Shown: positions 1 through 5,610 of the stretch, in pieces | Layout of the letters: each line of letters begins with the position of its first letter | Numbering within the stretch: the stretch's first letter is position 1 | Origin: Oscillospiraceae bacterium | GTDB lineage: Bacteria > Bacillota > Clostridia > Oscillospirales > Ruminococcaceae | Length of the DNA: 9,196 nt | Reading direction: 5' to 3' | NCBI GenBank assembly: GCA_017472375.1 | Contig: JAFUQL010000143.1 | Location: 1 to 9,196, forward strand | Made by a program: the position numbers and the translations under genes | Notes under the pieces: generated by a model | Databases searched by the model: none | The model's input: only the letters and a program-made list of their open reading frames with translations | What the model was told of the DNA's origin: nothing

Positions 1-717
1 AGCGATCTGCACAGAGAAGTCGGTCTGGCTGTCGGTGGTGAAGGTGGTGGTGGAAACGATCTCCAGGCCCAGCTCCTCAGCCTTGGCAGCGAAGGTGTTG
101 TAGATGCCGGTGGAGTACACGTCGTCGTTCTTGTAGATCACGGCGATCTTGGAGCCCAGCTCCTTGTCAGCGATGTACTGAGCAGAGGCGGAACCCTGGT
201 TGGGATCCATGAAGCACATCTGGAAGGAGTTGTCCTTGCGGGGAATATCCACAGTGCCGGTCAGGGGGTTGGCAACACCGCCCAGAACGTCGGTGGAAGA
301 AGCGGAGGGGGTCAGGGAGAAGATGTGGTCGGCGTTGCTCTCAGCAGAGGTGGCCACACCGGGGGCGGAAGTGACGGAGCCCAGGAAGATCTGAACGCCC
401 CAGTCCTTCAGGGTGTTGTAGGCGTTGACGGCCTTCTCAGCATCGTGAGCGTCGTCCTCGTACTTCAGCTCGAACTGAACACCGCCCAGAGCATTGACTT
501 CCTCAACAGCGATCTCAGCGCCGCGCTTAACAGCGGTACCGTAGATGGCAGCGCCGCCGGTCAGGGGGCCGGTGCCGCCGATCTTAATGGCGCCCTCAGC
601 AGCGGGGGCGGCCTCAGAGCCAGCCTCAGAGGCGGGAGCGCTGGAAGCAGCGCCGCCGCAGGCGACCAGGCTCAGGGCCATAACCAGAGCCAGCACCAGG
701 CAAACAAACTTTTTCAT
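1..717 (-). CDS. ABC transporter substrate-binding lipoprotein, branched-chain amino acid (LivJ-like) family; 3' end outside window
   Basis: Extracellular solute-binding receptor of an ABC importer, predicted to be anchored to the outer face of the membrane and to hand ligand to a LivHM/LivGF-type permease. Only the first 239 codons are present; the frame is still open at base 1. Residues 1-20 form a lipoprotein signal peptide (MKK, hydrophobic stretch, then lipobox L-V-A-C with Cys20 as the lipidated residue). An Ala/Ser/Glu/Pro-rich linker follows to about residue 42. The receptor domain then opens with IKIGGTGPLTGGAAIYG and continues through AVEEVNALGGV and YEDDAHDAEKAVNAYN, the typical type I periplasmic-binding (Peripla_BP_6) pattern. 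The start is fixed by AAGGAGG at 727-733, nine bases upstream. Family is clear; the actual ligand cannot be read from this fragment, since LivJ-like proteins also bind amides, urea and other amino acids. Permease genes would be expected beyond base 1. Confidence 0.9.
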   Translation of the reverse strand, partial: MKKFVCLVLALVMALSLVACGGAASSAPASEAGSEAAPAAEGAIKIGGTGPLTGGAAIYGTAVKRGAEIAVEEVNALGGVQFELKYEDDAHDAEKAVNAYNTLKDWGVQIFLGSVTSAPGVATSAESNADHIFSLTPSASSTDVLGGVANPLTGTVDIPRKDNSFQMCFMDPNQGSASAQYIADKELGSKIAVIYKNDDVYSTGIYNTFAAKAEELGLEIVSTTTFTTDSQTDFSVQIA

Positions 718-742
718 GGTGAATTTCCTCCTTAAAAATATG

Positions 743-778
743 TACACATCCACGGTCTCCCTCTATGGACCGTGTGTA
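743..778 (-). promoter_or_regulatory. Stem-loop in the 5' leader of the LivJ-like gene
   Basis: CACGGTC (751-757) pairs perfectly with GACCGTG (768-774). In an alternative pairing the stem extends to TACACA (743-748) with TGTGTA (773-778), leaving a four-base bulge. The hairpin sits close to the predicted transcript 5' end and ends about ten bases before the ribosome binding site. It has no following T-run, so it is not a terminator. It could protect the transcript 5' end or bind a regulator. Confidence 0.45.
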
Positions 779-800
779 TCAAAGGGATGTGATGTAATTT

Positions 801-829
801 ATTATAGTAAATTCGCGAAGTCGCTTCAA
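801..829 (-). promoter_or_regulatory. Sigma-A-type promoter of the LivJ-like gene, with palindromes in the spacer and over the -35
   Basis: On the minus strand, -35 TTGAAG (824-829) and a perfect -10 TATAAT (801-806) are separated by exactly 17 bases. Transcription should start near 794, giving a leader of about 75 bases. The spacer holds the 8-base palindrome TTCGCGAA (812-819). The -35 lies within a second inverted repeat, GAAG-tcg-CTTC (817-827), so this could also be an operator. The promoter boxes are directly visible; the operator role is inference. Confidence 0.75.
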
Positions 830-1085
830 TGGGCTATTTTGACAAGTTTCCTCTGCTTTTAGGCCGTATTTATCTTCTACTTATACAAAAATTATTCACA
901 AATTCCGCATTGGCGGCCATTTGTCCGATTTTGTCCATTATAAAAAAACACCGGCTACACCATTTTTCCCATTTTTGGGCGCTCGGCGCACGGTTTCCGG
1001 GCGTTTTCGTTTAATCTTTCATTTCAAACCGTCCTTCTGCTGCGGATACCCGCTTCCTTCCCTGCTGCCCGCCCACAAAAAGCAA
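830..1085. other. Intergenic stretch with no gene recognised
   Basis: AT-rich sequence between the promoter of the LivJ-like gene and the terminator of the TrpR-like gene. Short open frames occur here, but they have no ribosome binding site, and their translations are low-complexity or resemble no family I recognise. I see no RNA gene, and no convincing promoter other than those listed. Confidence 0.5.
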
Positions 1086-1114
1086 ACGGCAAAGATCACA
1101 TACATCTTCGCCGT
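1071..1114 (-). terminator. Intrinsic terminator after the TrpR-like gene
   Basis: Read on the minus strand, the arms ACGGCGAAGAT (1104-1114) and ATCTTTGCCGT (1086-1096) form an 11-bp stem with one G-U pair and a seven-base loop. T-rich sequence follows (TTTGCTTTTTG, down to about 1075). It lies about 43 bases past the stop codon of the 1157-1462 gene. On the plus strand the stem is followed by TCTCTTTTA, so weak bidirectional use is possible. Confidence 0.75.
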
Positions 1115-1156
1115 TCTCTTTTATACTTATTAAATAGTGCCGCCGGGCGCAGCGCC

Positions 1157-1462
1157 TCACTCCTCGCCCTTCGCGCCGTCCATCCGCTCGATGATGGTGC
1201 GGTAGCCGCCCTCACCATACTGGATGCACCGGTTGATGCGGCTGATGGTGGCGGTGCTGATCTCCACCTGTTTCACGATCTGGTCATAGGTACTGCCCTG
1301 CAGAAGCAGACGGGCCGCCTGCAGGCGCTGGCTCATGTCGCTCAGCTCCTTCATGGTACACAGATCTTCAAAAAACGTATAGCATTCCTCCACCGACTGC
1401 AAAGACAGGATCGCCTGAAACAAAACATCGGTGGCCTCATTCTTGCGGGGTTTCTGAGCCAT
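1157..1462 (-). CDS. YerC/YecD family TrpR-related DNA-binding protein
   Basis: Small cytoplasmic all-helical DNA-binding protein of 101 residues, related to the tryptophan repressor and typical in length for the Firmicute YerC/YecD family. Helical positions 11-56 include VEECYTFFEDLCTMKEL and MSQRLQAARLLLQG. A helix-turn-helix spans about residues 58-80 (TYDQIVKQVEISTATISRIN), with STATISRIN as the recognition helix, then QYGEGGY and a charged tail. These features match YerC closely. The start is supported by AAGGAGAGG (1472-1480), nine bases upstream. The gene stands alone with its own promoter and terminator; no tryptophan or histidine biosynthesis gene is adjacent, so its targets cannot be deduced from context. 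The family call is firm; ligand and regulon are unknown. Confidence 0.9.
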   Translation of the reverse strand: MAQKPRKNEATDVLFQAILSLQSVEECYTFFEDLCTMKELSDMSQRLQAARLLLQGSTYDQIVKQVEISTATISRINRCIQYGEGGYRTIIERMDGAKGEE

Positions 1463-1563
1463 GGCACAGCACCTCTCCTTCCGGCTCGCGGCCGTTGATT
1501 CTTGGCAAAAAGCAGACTGCTGCCTTTTACAGCAGCAAACCGCTAACGCACTAATACGGCATT

Positions 1564-1592
1564 ATTATAGCAGATTCCAACGGATTTGTCTT
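1564..1592 (-). promoter_or_regulatory. Promoter of the TrpR-like gene
   Basis: On the minus strand a perfect TATAAT (1564-1569) is preceded, 17 bases upstream, by AAGACA (1587-1592), a 4-of-6 match to TTGACA. This gives a leader of about 95 bases. That leader contains a 6-bp hairpin, CTGCTG (minus strand; complement of 1530-1535) with CAGCAG (complement of 1517-1522). It is followed after five bases by TTTTT. This is a possible weak attenuator, but not a convincing one. Confidence 0.6.
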
Positions 1593-1642
1593 TAACTTTT
1601 TTGGGCAATCGCCAACATTTTGTGAAACTTCTTCGCACAGGC

Positions 1643-1683
1643 AAAAAAAGAAGAGCCCTGCGGCATTGGCCGCAGGGCTCTTC
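1643..1683 (-). terminator. Intrinsic terminator of the rpsB-tsf operon
   Basis: A perfect 15-bp GC-rich stem (1650-1664 with 1669-1683) around a four-base loop. On the minus strand it is followed by seven T residues (complement of 1643-1649). It starts about 45 bases after the tsf stop codon, so the operon ends here. Confidence 0.95.
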
Positions 1684-1727
1684 AGTTCCCTGTTTAGATG
1701 CAGGTGCAAGTTCCTCGCAAAAGGAGC

Positions 1728-2645
1728 TTACTTCGCCATGGAGGCGACCTCAGCAGCGAAGTCGTCCTGACGCTTCTCCAGGCCCTCGCCCTTCTCGAAG
1801 CGCACGAACTTGACGATGGCGATCTCGCCGCCCAGCTCCTTGGCCACATGGGCAGTGTACTGAGCCACAGACTGCTTGTCGTCCTTAACGAAGGGCTGAT
1901 CGACCAGGCAGAACTCCTTGTAGTACTTGTTGACCTTGCCGATGATCATCTTCTCCTTGACGGCCTCAGGCTTGTTGGCAGTCTTGGGATCGTTGGCCAT
2001 CTGAGCCAGCAGGATCTCCTTCTCCTTAGCCAGCACGTCGGCGGGGACCTCCTCGGGACGCACATAGGTGGGGTTGGCAGCGGCGATCTGCATAGCGATG
2101 TCCTTGCCGTAGGCAGCGAACTCGGGCTTCGCAGCCACCTCAGCGGTGGTGTCGAAGTTGACCAGAACGGCATGGGTGCCGCCGGCATGGATGTAGGCGG
2201 CGCAGGTGCCCTCGTAGCGGACAAAGCGGCGGATCTGGATGTTCTCCTTGATGACCAGGACCAGACCCTTCAGGCCGTCATCCACAGTGCCCTCGCCCAT
2301 CTTGCAGGCCAGCAGGGCCTCCACGTCGGCGGGGTTCTGCTCCATGATGATCTCGGCGACCTCCTTGACGAAGGAGACGAACTTGTCGTTCTTGGCGACG
2401 AAGTCGGTCTCGGCGTTGACCTCCAGGGCCACGCCCACGGTGCCGTTGGAAGCAGCGTAGACCATGCCCTCGGCGGCGACGCGGCCGGCCTTCTTGGCGG
2501 CGGTGGCCAGGCCCTTCTCACGCAGCAGCTCGACAGCCTTGGCGAAATCGCCGTTGGCGTCGGTCAGAGCCTTCTTGCACTCCATCATGCCGCAGTCGGT
2601 CTGCTTGCGCAGCTCCATAACGTCCTTTGCACTAATAGTAGCCAT
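1728..2645 (-). CDS. tsf: Elongation factor Ts
   Basis: Nucleotide exchange factor that releases GDP from EF-Tu so it can be recharged with GTP during translation; cytoplasmic. The protein has 305 residues, slightly longer than E. coli EF-Ts. The N-terminal UBA-like domain carries the first family signature, with T-D-C-G-M-M-E-C-K-K-A-L at residues 16-27. The second signature, EVNAETDFVAKND, spans about 75-87, and Asp81-Phe82 are the residues expected to push into the magnesium/nucleotide site of EF-Tu. YIHAGGTHAVLVNF (151-164) belongs to the core domain, and GKVNKYYKEFCLVDQPFVKD (about 236-255) marks the C-terminal part. The start is backed by AAAGGGG (2655-2661), nine bases upstream. It lies 48 bases after rpsB with no terminator between them, the conserved bacterial rpsB-tsf arrangement. 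Nothing unusual is visible. Confidence 0.98.
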   Translation of the reverse strand: MATISAKDVMELRKQTDCGMMECKKALTDANGDFAKAVELLREKGLATAAKKAGRVAAEGMVYAASNGTVGVALEVNAETDFVAKNDKFVSFVKEVAEIIMEQNPADVEALLACKMGEGTVDDGLKGLVLVIKENIQIRRFVRYEGTCAAYIHAGGTHAVLVNFDTTAEVAAKPEFAAYGKDIAMQIAAANPTYVRPEEVPADVLAKEKEILLAQMANDPKTANKPEAVKEKMIIGKVNKYYKEFCLVDQPFVKDDKQSVAQYTAHVAKELGGEIAIVKFVRFEKGEGLEKRQDDFAAEVASMAK

Positions 2646-2693
2646 TTTTAATTTCCCCTTTCAGTTTGGTGGAACGCAGCTTTACAGCGTTGC

Positions 2694-3413
2694 TCAGGCC
2701 TCGGCAGCCTCAGCGGCCTCCTCGGTCTGCTCGCCCTGCTTGCCCTCCAGCACGGCGTTGGCCATGGTGCCGGCGATCAGCTTGACAGCGCGGATGGCGT
2801 CGTCGTTGCCGGGGATGACGTAGTCGATCTCGTCGGGGTTGCAGTTGGTATCGACGATGGCAACGATGGGGATGTTCAGCTTGCGGGCCTCAGAAACGGC
2901 GATGCGCTCCTTGTGAGGATCAACGATGAACATGGCCTTGGGCAGACCCTTCATGTTCTTCACGCCGCCCAGGAACTTCTCCAGCTTCTCGATCTCCAGC
3001 TCCAGCTTGACAACTTCCTTCTTGGGAAGCAGATCGAAGGTGCCGTCCTCGCTCATCTTGCGCAGCTGCTCCAGACGGTCGATGCGCTTACGGATGGTGC
3101 GGAAGTTGGTCAGCATGCCGCCCAGCCAGCGAGCGTTGACATAGTGCATGCCGCAGCGGTTGGCCTCGTCACGGATGGACTCCTGAGCCTGCTTCTTGGT
3201 GCCGACGAACAGGATGTCGCCGCCCTCAGCAGCCACGTCGCGCACGAAGTTGTAAGCGTCGTCCAGCTTCTTCACGGTCTTCTGCAGATCGATGATGTAG
3301 ATGCCGTTGCGCTCGGTGAAGATGTAGCGGGCCATCTTGGGGTTCCAGCGGCGGGTCTGATGACCGAAGTGCACGCCGGCCTCGAGAAGCTGCTTCATAG
3401 AAACTACTGCCAT
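2694..3413 (-). CDS. rpsB: 30S ribosomal protein S2
   Basis: Structural protein of the small ribosomal subunit, 239 residues. The N-terminus MAVVSMKQLLEAGVHFGH and following QTRRWNPKMARYIF match S2 signature 1. LPKAMFIVDPHKERIAVSEA and IPIVAIVDTNCNPDEIDYVI with PGNDDA match signature 2. The C-terminus ends in an Ala/Glu-rich tail. An ATG further upstream (3491) would add 26 residues, but position 3413 is chosen for two reasons. S2 proteins begin with the MAVVSMKQLL-type sequence, and GGAGG (3423-3427) sits nine bases before this ATG. The longer version would also start in the untranslated leader, very close to the promoter. First gene of the rpsB-tsf operon. The leader of about 100 bases contains an AGCAAT/ATTGCT hairpin near the 5' end and a second GGAGG. 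Confidence 0.98.
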   Translation of the reverse strand: MAVVSMKQLLEAGVHFGHQTRRWNPKMARYIFTERNGIYIIDLQKTVKKLDDAYNFVRDVAAEGGDILFVGTKKQAQESIRDEANRCGMHYVNARWLGGMLTNFRTIRKRIDRLEQLRKMSEDGTFDLLPKKEVVKLELEIEKLEKFLGGVKNMKGLPKAMFIVDPHKERIAVSEARKLNIPIVAIVDTNCNPDEIDYVIPGNDDAIRAVKLIAGTMANAVLEGKQGEQTEEAAEAAEA

Positions 3414-3516
3414 GATAATTTTCCTCCAAAATAAATTGTTTTTCCTCCGCATTACCTGCATGCACCCCCACCCGAAGGCACAGGGGCACAAAGCAATGCG
3501 TGCGTATTGCTGAAAT

Positions 3517-3545
3517 AGTATAGCACAACACGGGGCGGATTACAA
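3517..3545 (-). promoter_or_regulatory. Promoter of rpsB-tsf, with AT-rich upstream element
   Basis: On the minus strand, -35 TTGTAA (3540-3545) and -10 TATACT (3517-3522) are 17 bases apart. Directly upstream (3546-3577) is an AT-rich imperfect inverted repeat, GCAAAATCTT with AAGATTTTTGC. It resembles an UP element, which would fit a highly expressed ribosomal operon. Transcription should start near 3510. The boxes are seen directly; the UP-element role is inferred. Confidence 0.75.
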
Positions 3546-3606
3546 GCAAAATCTTCAAAAAATCAAAAGATTTTTGCGGCTCAGCCCCCCTGCGCCAGGC
3601 TGCGCT

Positions 3607-3888
3607 TCACCGGCGGAACAGCCGCCCCAGCGGCCCTGTACCGGCTGGCTCTGCGGGCGGTTCACTGCTCACCAAAAGCACGTCCTCCCCCAGCTGGACC
3701 ACCTCCTGCCAGGGGATGATCACATCGGCGTCCCGCCCCAGCAGGCCGAACAGCCTTGGCCGTCCCCGCATCACCAGTCCTTCCACGCGGGCGCTCTCCG
3801 GGTCAAATTCCACATCGTCCACCCGGCCCAGGTTCGCCCCTGTGCGGGCCTGGATCACATCCTTGCGGTGAAGCTGTGCAATGTTCAT
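3607..3888 (-). CDS. YlmC/YmxH family PRC-barrel protein
   Basis: Small protein of 93 residues with one PRC-barrel domain, of the YlmC/YmxH type common in Firmicutes and often labelled sporulation-related. Its biochemical role is not established. Visible family features are RTGANLGRVDDVEFDPESAR near the N-terminus, the hydrophobic strand VEGLVM, a basic loop GRPRLFGLLGRD, and VIIPWQEVVQLGEDVLLV. The last 18 residues are Pro/Gly/Arg-rich and poorly conserved. The reading frame stays open upstream to 4086, but 3888 is the right start. MNIAQLHRKDVI matches the family N-terminus, a GGGGGAGG ribosome site lies just upstream (spacing from GGAGG is a short four bases), and the upstream extension has no family character. 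It lies upstream of rpsB on the same strand. No clean terminator separates them, so some read-through into rpsB is possible. Confidence 0.85.
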   Translation of the reverse strand: MNIAQLHRKDVIQARTGANLGRVDDVEFDPESARVEGLVMRGRPRLFGLLGRDADVIIPWQEVVQLGEDVLLVSSEPPAEPAGTGPLGRLFRR

Positions 3889-3939
3889 AGGTCCTCCCCC
3901 TTTTGCACGGCGATGGGCCGCGCCAGTTGTGATGTTTTT

Positions 3940-3967
3940 CTTACAAAGTATGCGGGGGCTTTGTAAG
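3940..3967. promoter_or_regulatory. Nine-base inverted repeat in the ylmC/HAD divergent region, candidate operator
   Basis: CTTACAAAG (3940-3948) and CTTTGTAAG (3959-3967) are a perfect inverted repeat separated by ten bases. The right arm covers the -35 box (3961-3966) of the plus-strand promoter, and the left arm puts an identical TTGTAA on the minus strand. A protein bound here would block the HAD gene promoter and could affect ylmC. No T-run follows on either strand, so it is not a terminator. Confidence 0.5.
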
Positions 3968-3989
3968 TTAGACGGGAATCGTGTATAAT
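3961..3989 (+). promoter_or_regulatory. Promoter of the HAD phosphatase gene
   Basis: -35 TTGTAA (3961-3966), a 17-base spacer and a perfect -10 TATAAT (3984-3989). Transcription should begin near 3996 and give a leader of about 93 bases. Confidence 0.8.
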
Positions 3990-4003
3990 AAGGTTGTCTT
4001 TGT

Positions 4004-4055
4004 ATGCTTTTCCGCATCTGCCGCCTGCCGGGCGGCGCGTTTGGGGCCTGGCCCC
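4004..4055 (+). promoter_or_regulatory. Three consecutive stem-loops in the HAD gene leader
   Basis: The predicted leader contains ATGC/GCAT (4004-4007, 4014-4017), GCCGCC/GGCGGC (4020-4025, 4031-4036, five-base loop) and GGGGC/GCCCC (4043-4047, 4051-4055, three-base loop). No poly-T follows any of them. The ribosome site AGGAGA (4077-4082) lies outside the stems. I do not recognise a known riboswitch class. Confidence 0.4.
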
Positions 4056-4088
4056 GTCTGCTCACACATAAATCATAGGAGAACATCC

Positions 4089-4715
4089 ATGTATCGCAAC
4101 ATCGTATTTGATCTGGGCGGTGTGGTCGTCGACTTCGCTCCCCACGACTTTCTGCTGGAAAACTTCTGCTCCCCCGCCATCGAGAAAAAGGTCTACGACA
4201 TCACCTTCGGCAGCCGGGAATGGCAGCAGCTGGATGCCGGCCTCATCACCCGCGCCCAGGGCAATGCCATCATGCTGGACAAGGGTGAGAAACAGGGCTG
4301 CGCGTTTGAAGTGCAGGCCGTGCTGGACACCTGGATCCGCAGCCTGCACGGCCGCCACCGCACCATCGACCTGATGCGCCGGCTGAAAAAGATGGGCTAC
4401 CGTCTGTACTATCTCTCCAACATCCCCGAGGATGCACTGGCCTATCTGAAGCAGAAGGAGTTCTGGAACCTGTTCGAGGGCGGCATCGCCTCCTGCGAGG
4501 TGCGCATCAACAAGCCCGACTCCCGCATCTACCAGCTGCTTCTGCAGGAGTATGATCTGAACCCCTCCGAGGTCATCTTTGTGGACGACAACGGCGCCAA
4601 TGTGCAGGCAGCCTTCGCCCACGGCATCACCAGCGTCCACTACAAGGGCGCCACCAGCCTGTATAAGGCACTGAACGCCTGCGGTATCCCCGTGCGCGAG
4701 CGCCTGCTCTGGTGA
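4089..4715 (+). CDS. HAD superfamily phosphatase, YihX-like (HAD-IA)
   Basis: Predicted cytoplasmic phosphatase of 208 residues using an aspartyl-phosphate intermediate. Motif I is VFDLGGVVVDF (6-16). Asp8 is the nucleophile; the usual second Asp (+2) is Gly, as in the YihX subgroup. An alpha-helical cap spans about 18-85. Motif II is YYLSN with Ser110-Asn111, motif III is Lys142 in INKPDSRIYQLLL, and motif IV is VIFVDDNGANVQAA with Asp166-Asp167. Length and motif pattern match E. coli YihX, an alpha-D-glucose-1-phosphatase, but the sequence alone does not prove the substrate. The frame is open back to 3981, but that would place the start inside the promoter. ATG 4089, six bases after AGGAGA, agrees with the family N-terminus. 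It is transcribed divergently from ylmC and convergently with pduL. Confidence 0.9.
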   Translation: MYRNIVFDLGGVVVDFAPHDFLLENFCSPAIEKKVYDITFGSREWQQLDAGLITRAQGNAIMLDKGEKQGCAFEVQAVLDTWIRSLHGRHRTIDLMRRLKKMGYRLYYLSNIPEDALAYLKQKEFWNLFEGGIASCEVRINKPDSRIYQLLLQEYDLNPSEVIFVDDNGANVQAAFAHGITSVHYKGATSLYKALNACGIPVRERLLW

Positions 4716-4741
4716 TCCGGCCCTGACAACCAATGAAAAAG

Positions 4742-4783
4742 AACGGCGGCGCCGCTCCCCCTCGGGAGCAGCGCCGCCGTTTT
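4742..4783. terminator. Bidirectional terminator shared by the HAD gene and pduL
   Basis: Arms 4742-4759 and 4764-4781 form an 11-bp plus 6-bp GC-rich stem with one mismatch (4753/4770) and a four-base loop. The plus strand continues with TT after a terminal TT pair, and the minus strand continues with CTTTTTC. It lies between two convergent genes, 27 bases after the HAD stop and 31 bases after the pduL stop. Confidence 0.9.
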
Positions 4784-4811
4784 CAGTTTCTATCGTGCTT
4801 CGGCAAAAGGC

Positions 4812-5375
4812 TTACTCGACGATCTCGCCCTCGTTGGCACCGCCGCAGGCGTTGGCCTCCTCGGTGTCGATGTGCATGGCCAGAGCGTACTTGGGGCTGA
4901 CGCGGCAGACCACGTCGTCGAAGATCAGCTTACGGCCACCCTTGCCGCAAGCGACCTTGACCACCTGCTTGTCCACGACGCCGAACTTCTCGGCGGACTC
5001 GGGATCGAAGTGGATGTGGCGCTTGGCAACGATGACGCCCTCGGTCAGCTCGACCTCGCCGCAGGGACCGACCAGCTTGCAGGCGCCGGAACCGGCCACG
5101 TCGCCGGACTCACGCACGGGGGCAGCAATGCCCAGGGCGCGGGCGTCGCCGGCGCTCAGCTCGACCTGGTTCTCGGGGCGGCAGGGGCCCAGGATGGAGA
5201 CGTTGGCCATCTCCTTCTTGGGGCCAACGATGGTCACGCGCTCGTTGGTGGCGAACTGGCCGGGCTGGCTCAGCTCCTTCTTAACGGTCATCTGGAAACC
5301 CTTGCCGAACAGGATCTCCAGGGTCTCCTGGGTCACATGGATGTGGCGGGCGGAAGTCTCAACCAGAAATTTCAT
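4812..5375 (-). CDS. pduL: Phosphate acyltransferase, PduL family (cytosolic type)
   Basis: Interconverts acyl-CoA plus phosphate with acyl-phosphate plus CoA (propanoyl or acetyl). With an acyl kinase this yields ATP, in place of the unrelated Pta enzyme. The protein has 187 residues and two PduL beta-barrel halves, each with a metal-binding HxH: ARHIHV (His11, His13) and KRHIHF (His120, His122). Other hallmarks are ILGPCRPENQVELSAGDARA (61-80), PVRESGD (86-92), LVGPCGEVEL and C-terminal HIDTEEANA (168-176). HIH begins at residue 11, so there is no room for the N-terminal encapsulation peptide of microcompartment PduL. No shell gene is nearby, which suggests a cytosolic enzyme. ATG 5375 lies ten bases from GGAGG (5386-5390). 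The in-frame ATG at 5384 is only one base from it and is rejected. The sequence between the ribosome site and start contains GGAATgATTCC. Confidence 0.93.
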   Translation of the reverse strand: MKFLVETSARHIHVTQETLEILFGKGFQMTVKKELSQPGQFATNERVTIVGPKKEMANVSILGPCRPENQVELSAGDARALGIAAPVRESGDVAGSGACKLVGPCGEVELTEGVIVAKRHIHFDPESAEKFGVVDKQVVKVACGKGGRKLIFDDVVCRVSPKYALAMHIDTEEANACGGANEGEIVE

Positions 5376-5446
5376 CGGAATCATTCCTCCATTTTTTAGG
5401 GAGGGCGGGGCACACAACCGTCCTCACAGTTTCTTGATATGCTTTT

Positions 5447-5475
5447 ATTCTACCAACATTCCGCAGAAACTTCAA
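5447..5475 (-). promoter_or_regulatory. Promoter of pduL
   Basis: On the minus strand, -35 TTGAAG (5470-5475), a 17-base spacer and -10 TAGAAT (5447-5452). The leader is about 65 bases. The -35 overlaps the -35 of the divergent promoter at 5474. Confidence 0.7.
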
Positions 5476-5502
5476 GACAAAAGTATGGGTTTATGGTATA
5501 CT
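5474..5502 (+). promoter_or_regulatory. Promoter of the uracil-DNA glycosylase gene
   Basis: -35 AAGACA (5474-5479, 4 of 6), a 17-base spacer and -10 TATACT (5497-5502). The leader to the ATG is about 100 bases. It contains a GC-rich GGGCC/GGCCC inverted repeat in the 5550-5575 region. Confidence 0.65.
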
Positions 5503-5610
5503 GATCACAGGTCAACTTTGTTATTTTGGCAACGAGCCTTCGTTCTTTTCCCCGCGGGCCGCTGGGAGGGCCCTGCGCCGGGAAACAACGGGAAAGCGAG
5601 GCACATACAA

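Noticed and set aside
1698..2651. A 317-codon plus-strand open frame opposite tsf
   Set aside because: Mirror of EF-Ts codons (Leu/Gly/Asp/Val-rich), no family features, no promoter or ribosome site.
3414..3491. N-terminal extension of S2 from an upstream ATG at 3491
   Set aside because: S2 proteins start at the MAVVSMKQLL position, which has the properly spaced ribosome site. The extension lies in the leader just after the promoter.
3546..3577. AT-rich inverted repeat between ylmC and rpsB as a terminator of ylmC
   Set aside because: The stem is AT-only apart from its ends and is followed on the minus strand by TTGTAATCCG, with no T-run. It fits better as an upstream element of the rpsB promoter.
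4795..5610. Long N-terminal extension of the uracil-DNA glycosylase
   Set aside because: It would run antisense through pduL and across the promoter region, with no matching family sequence; the conserved domain begins at 5611.
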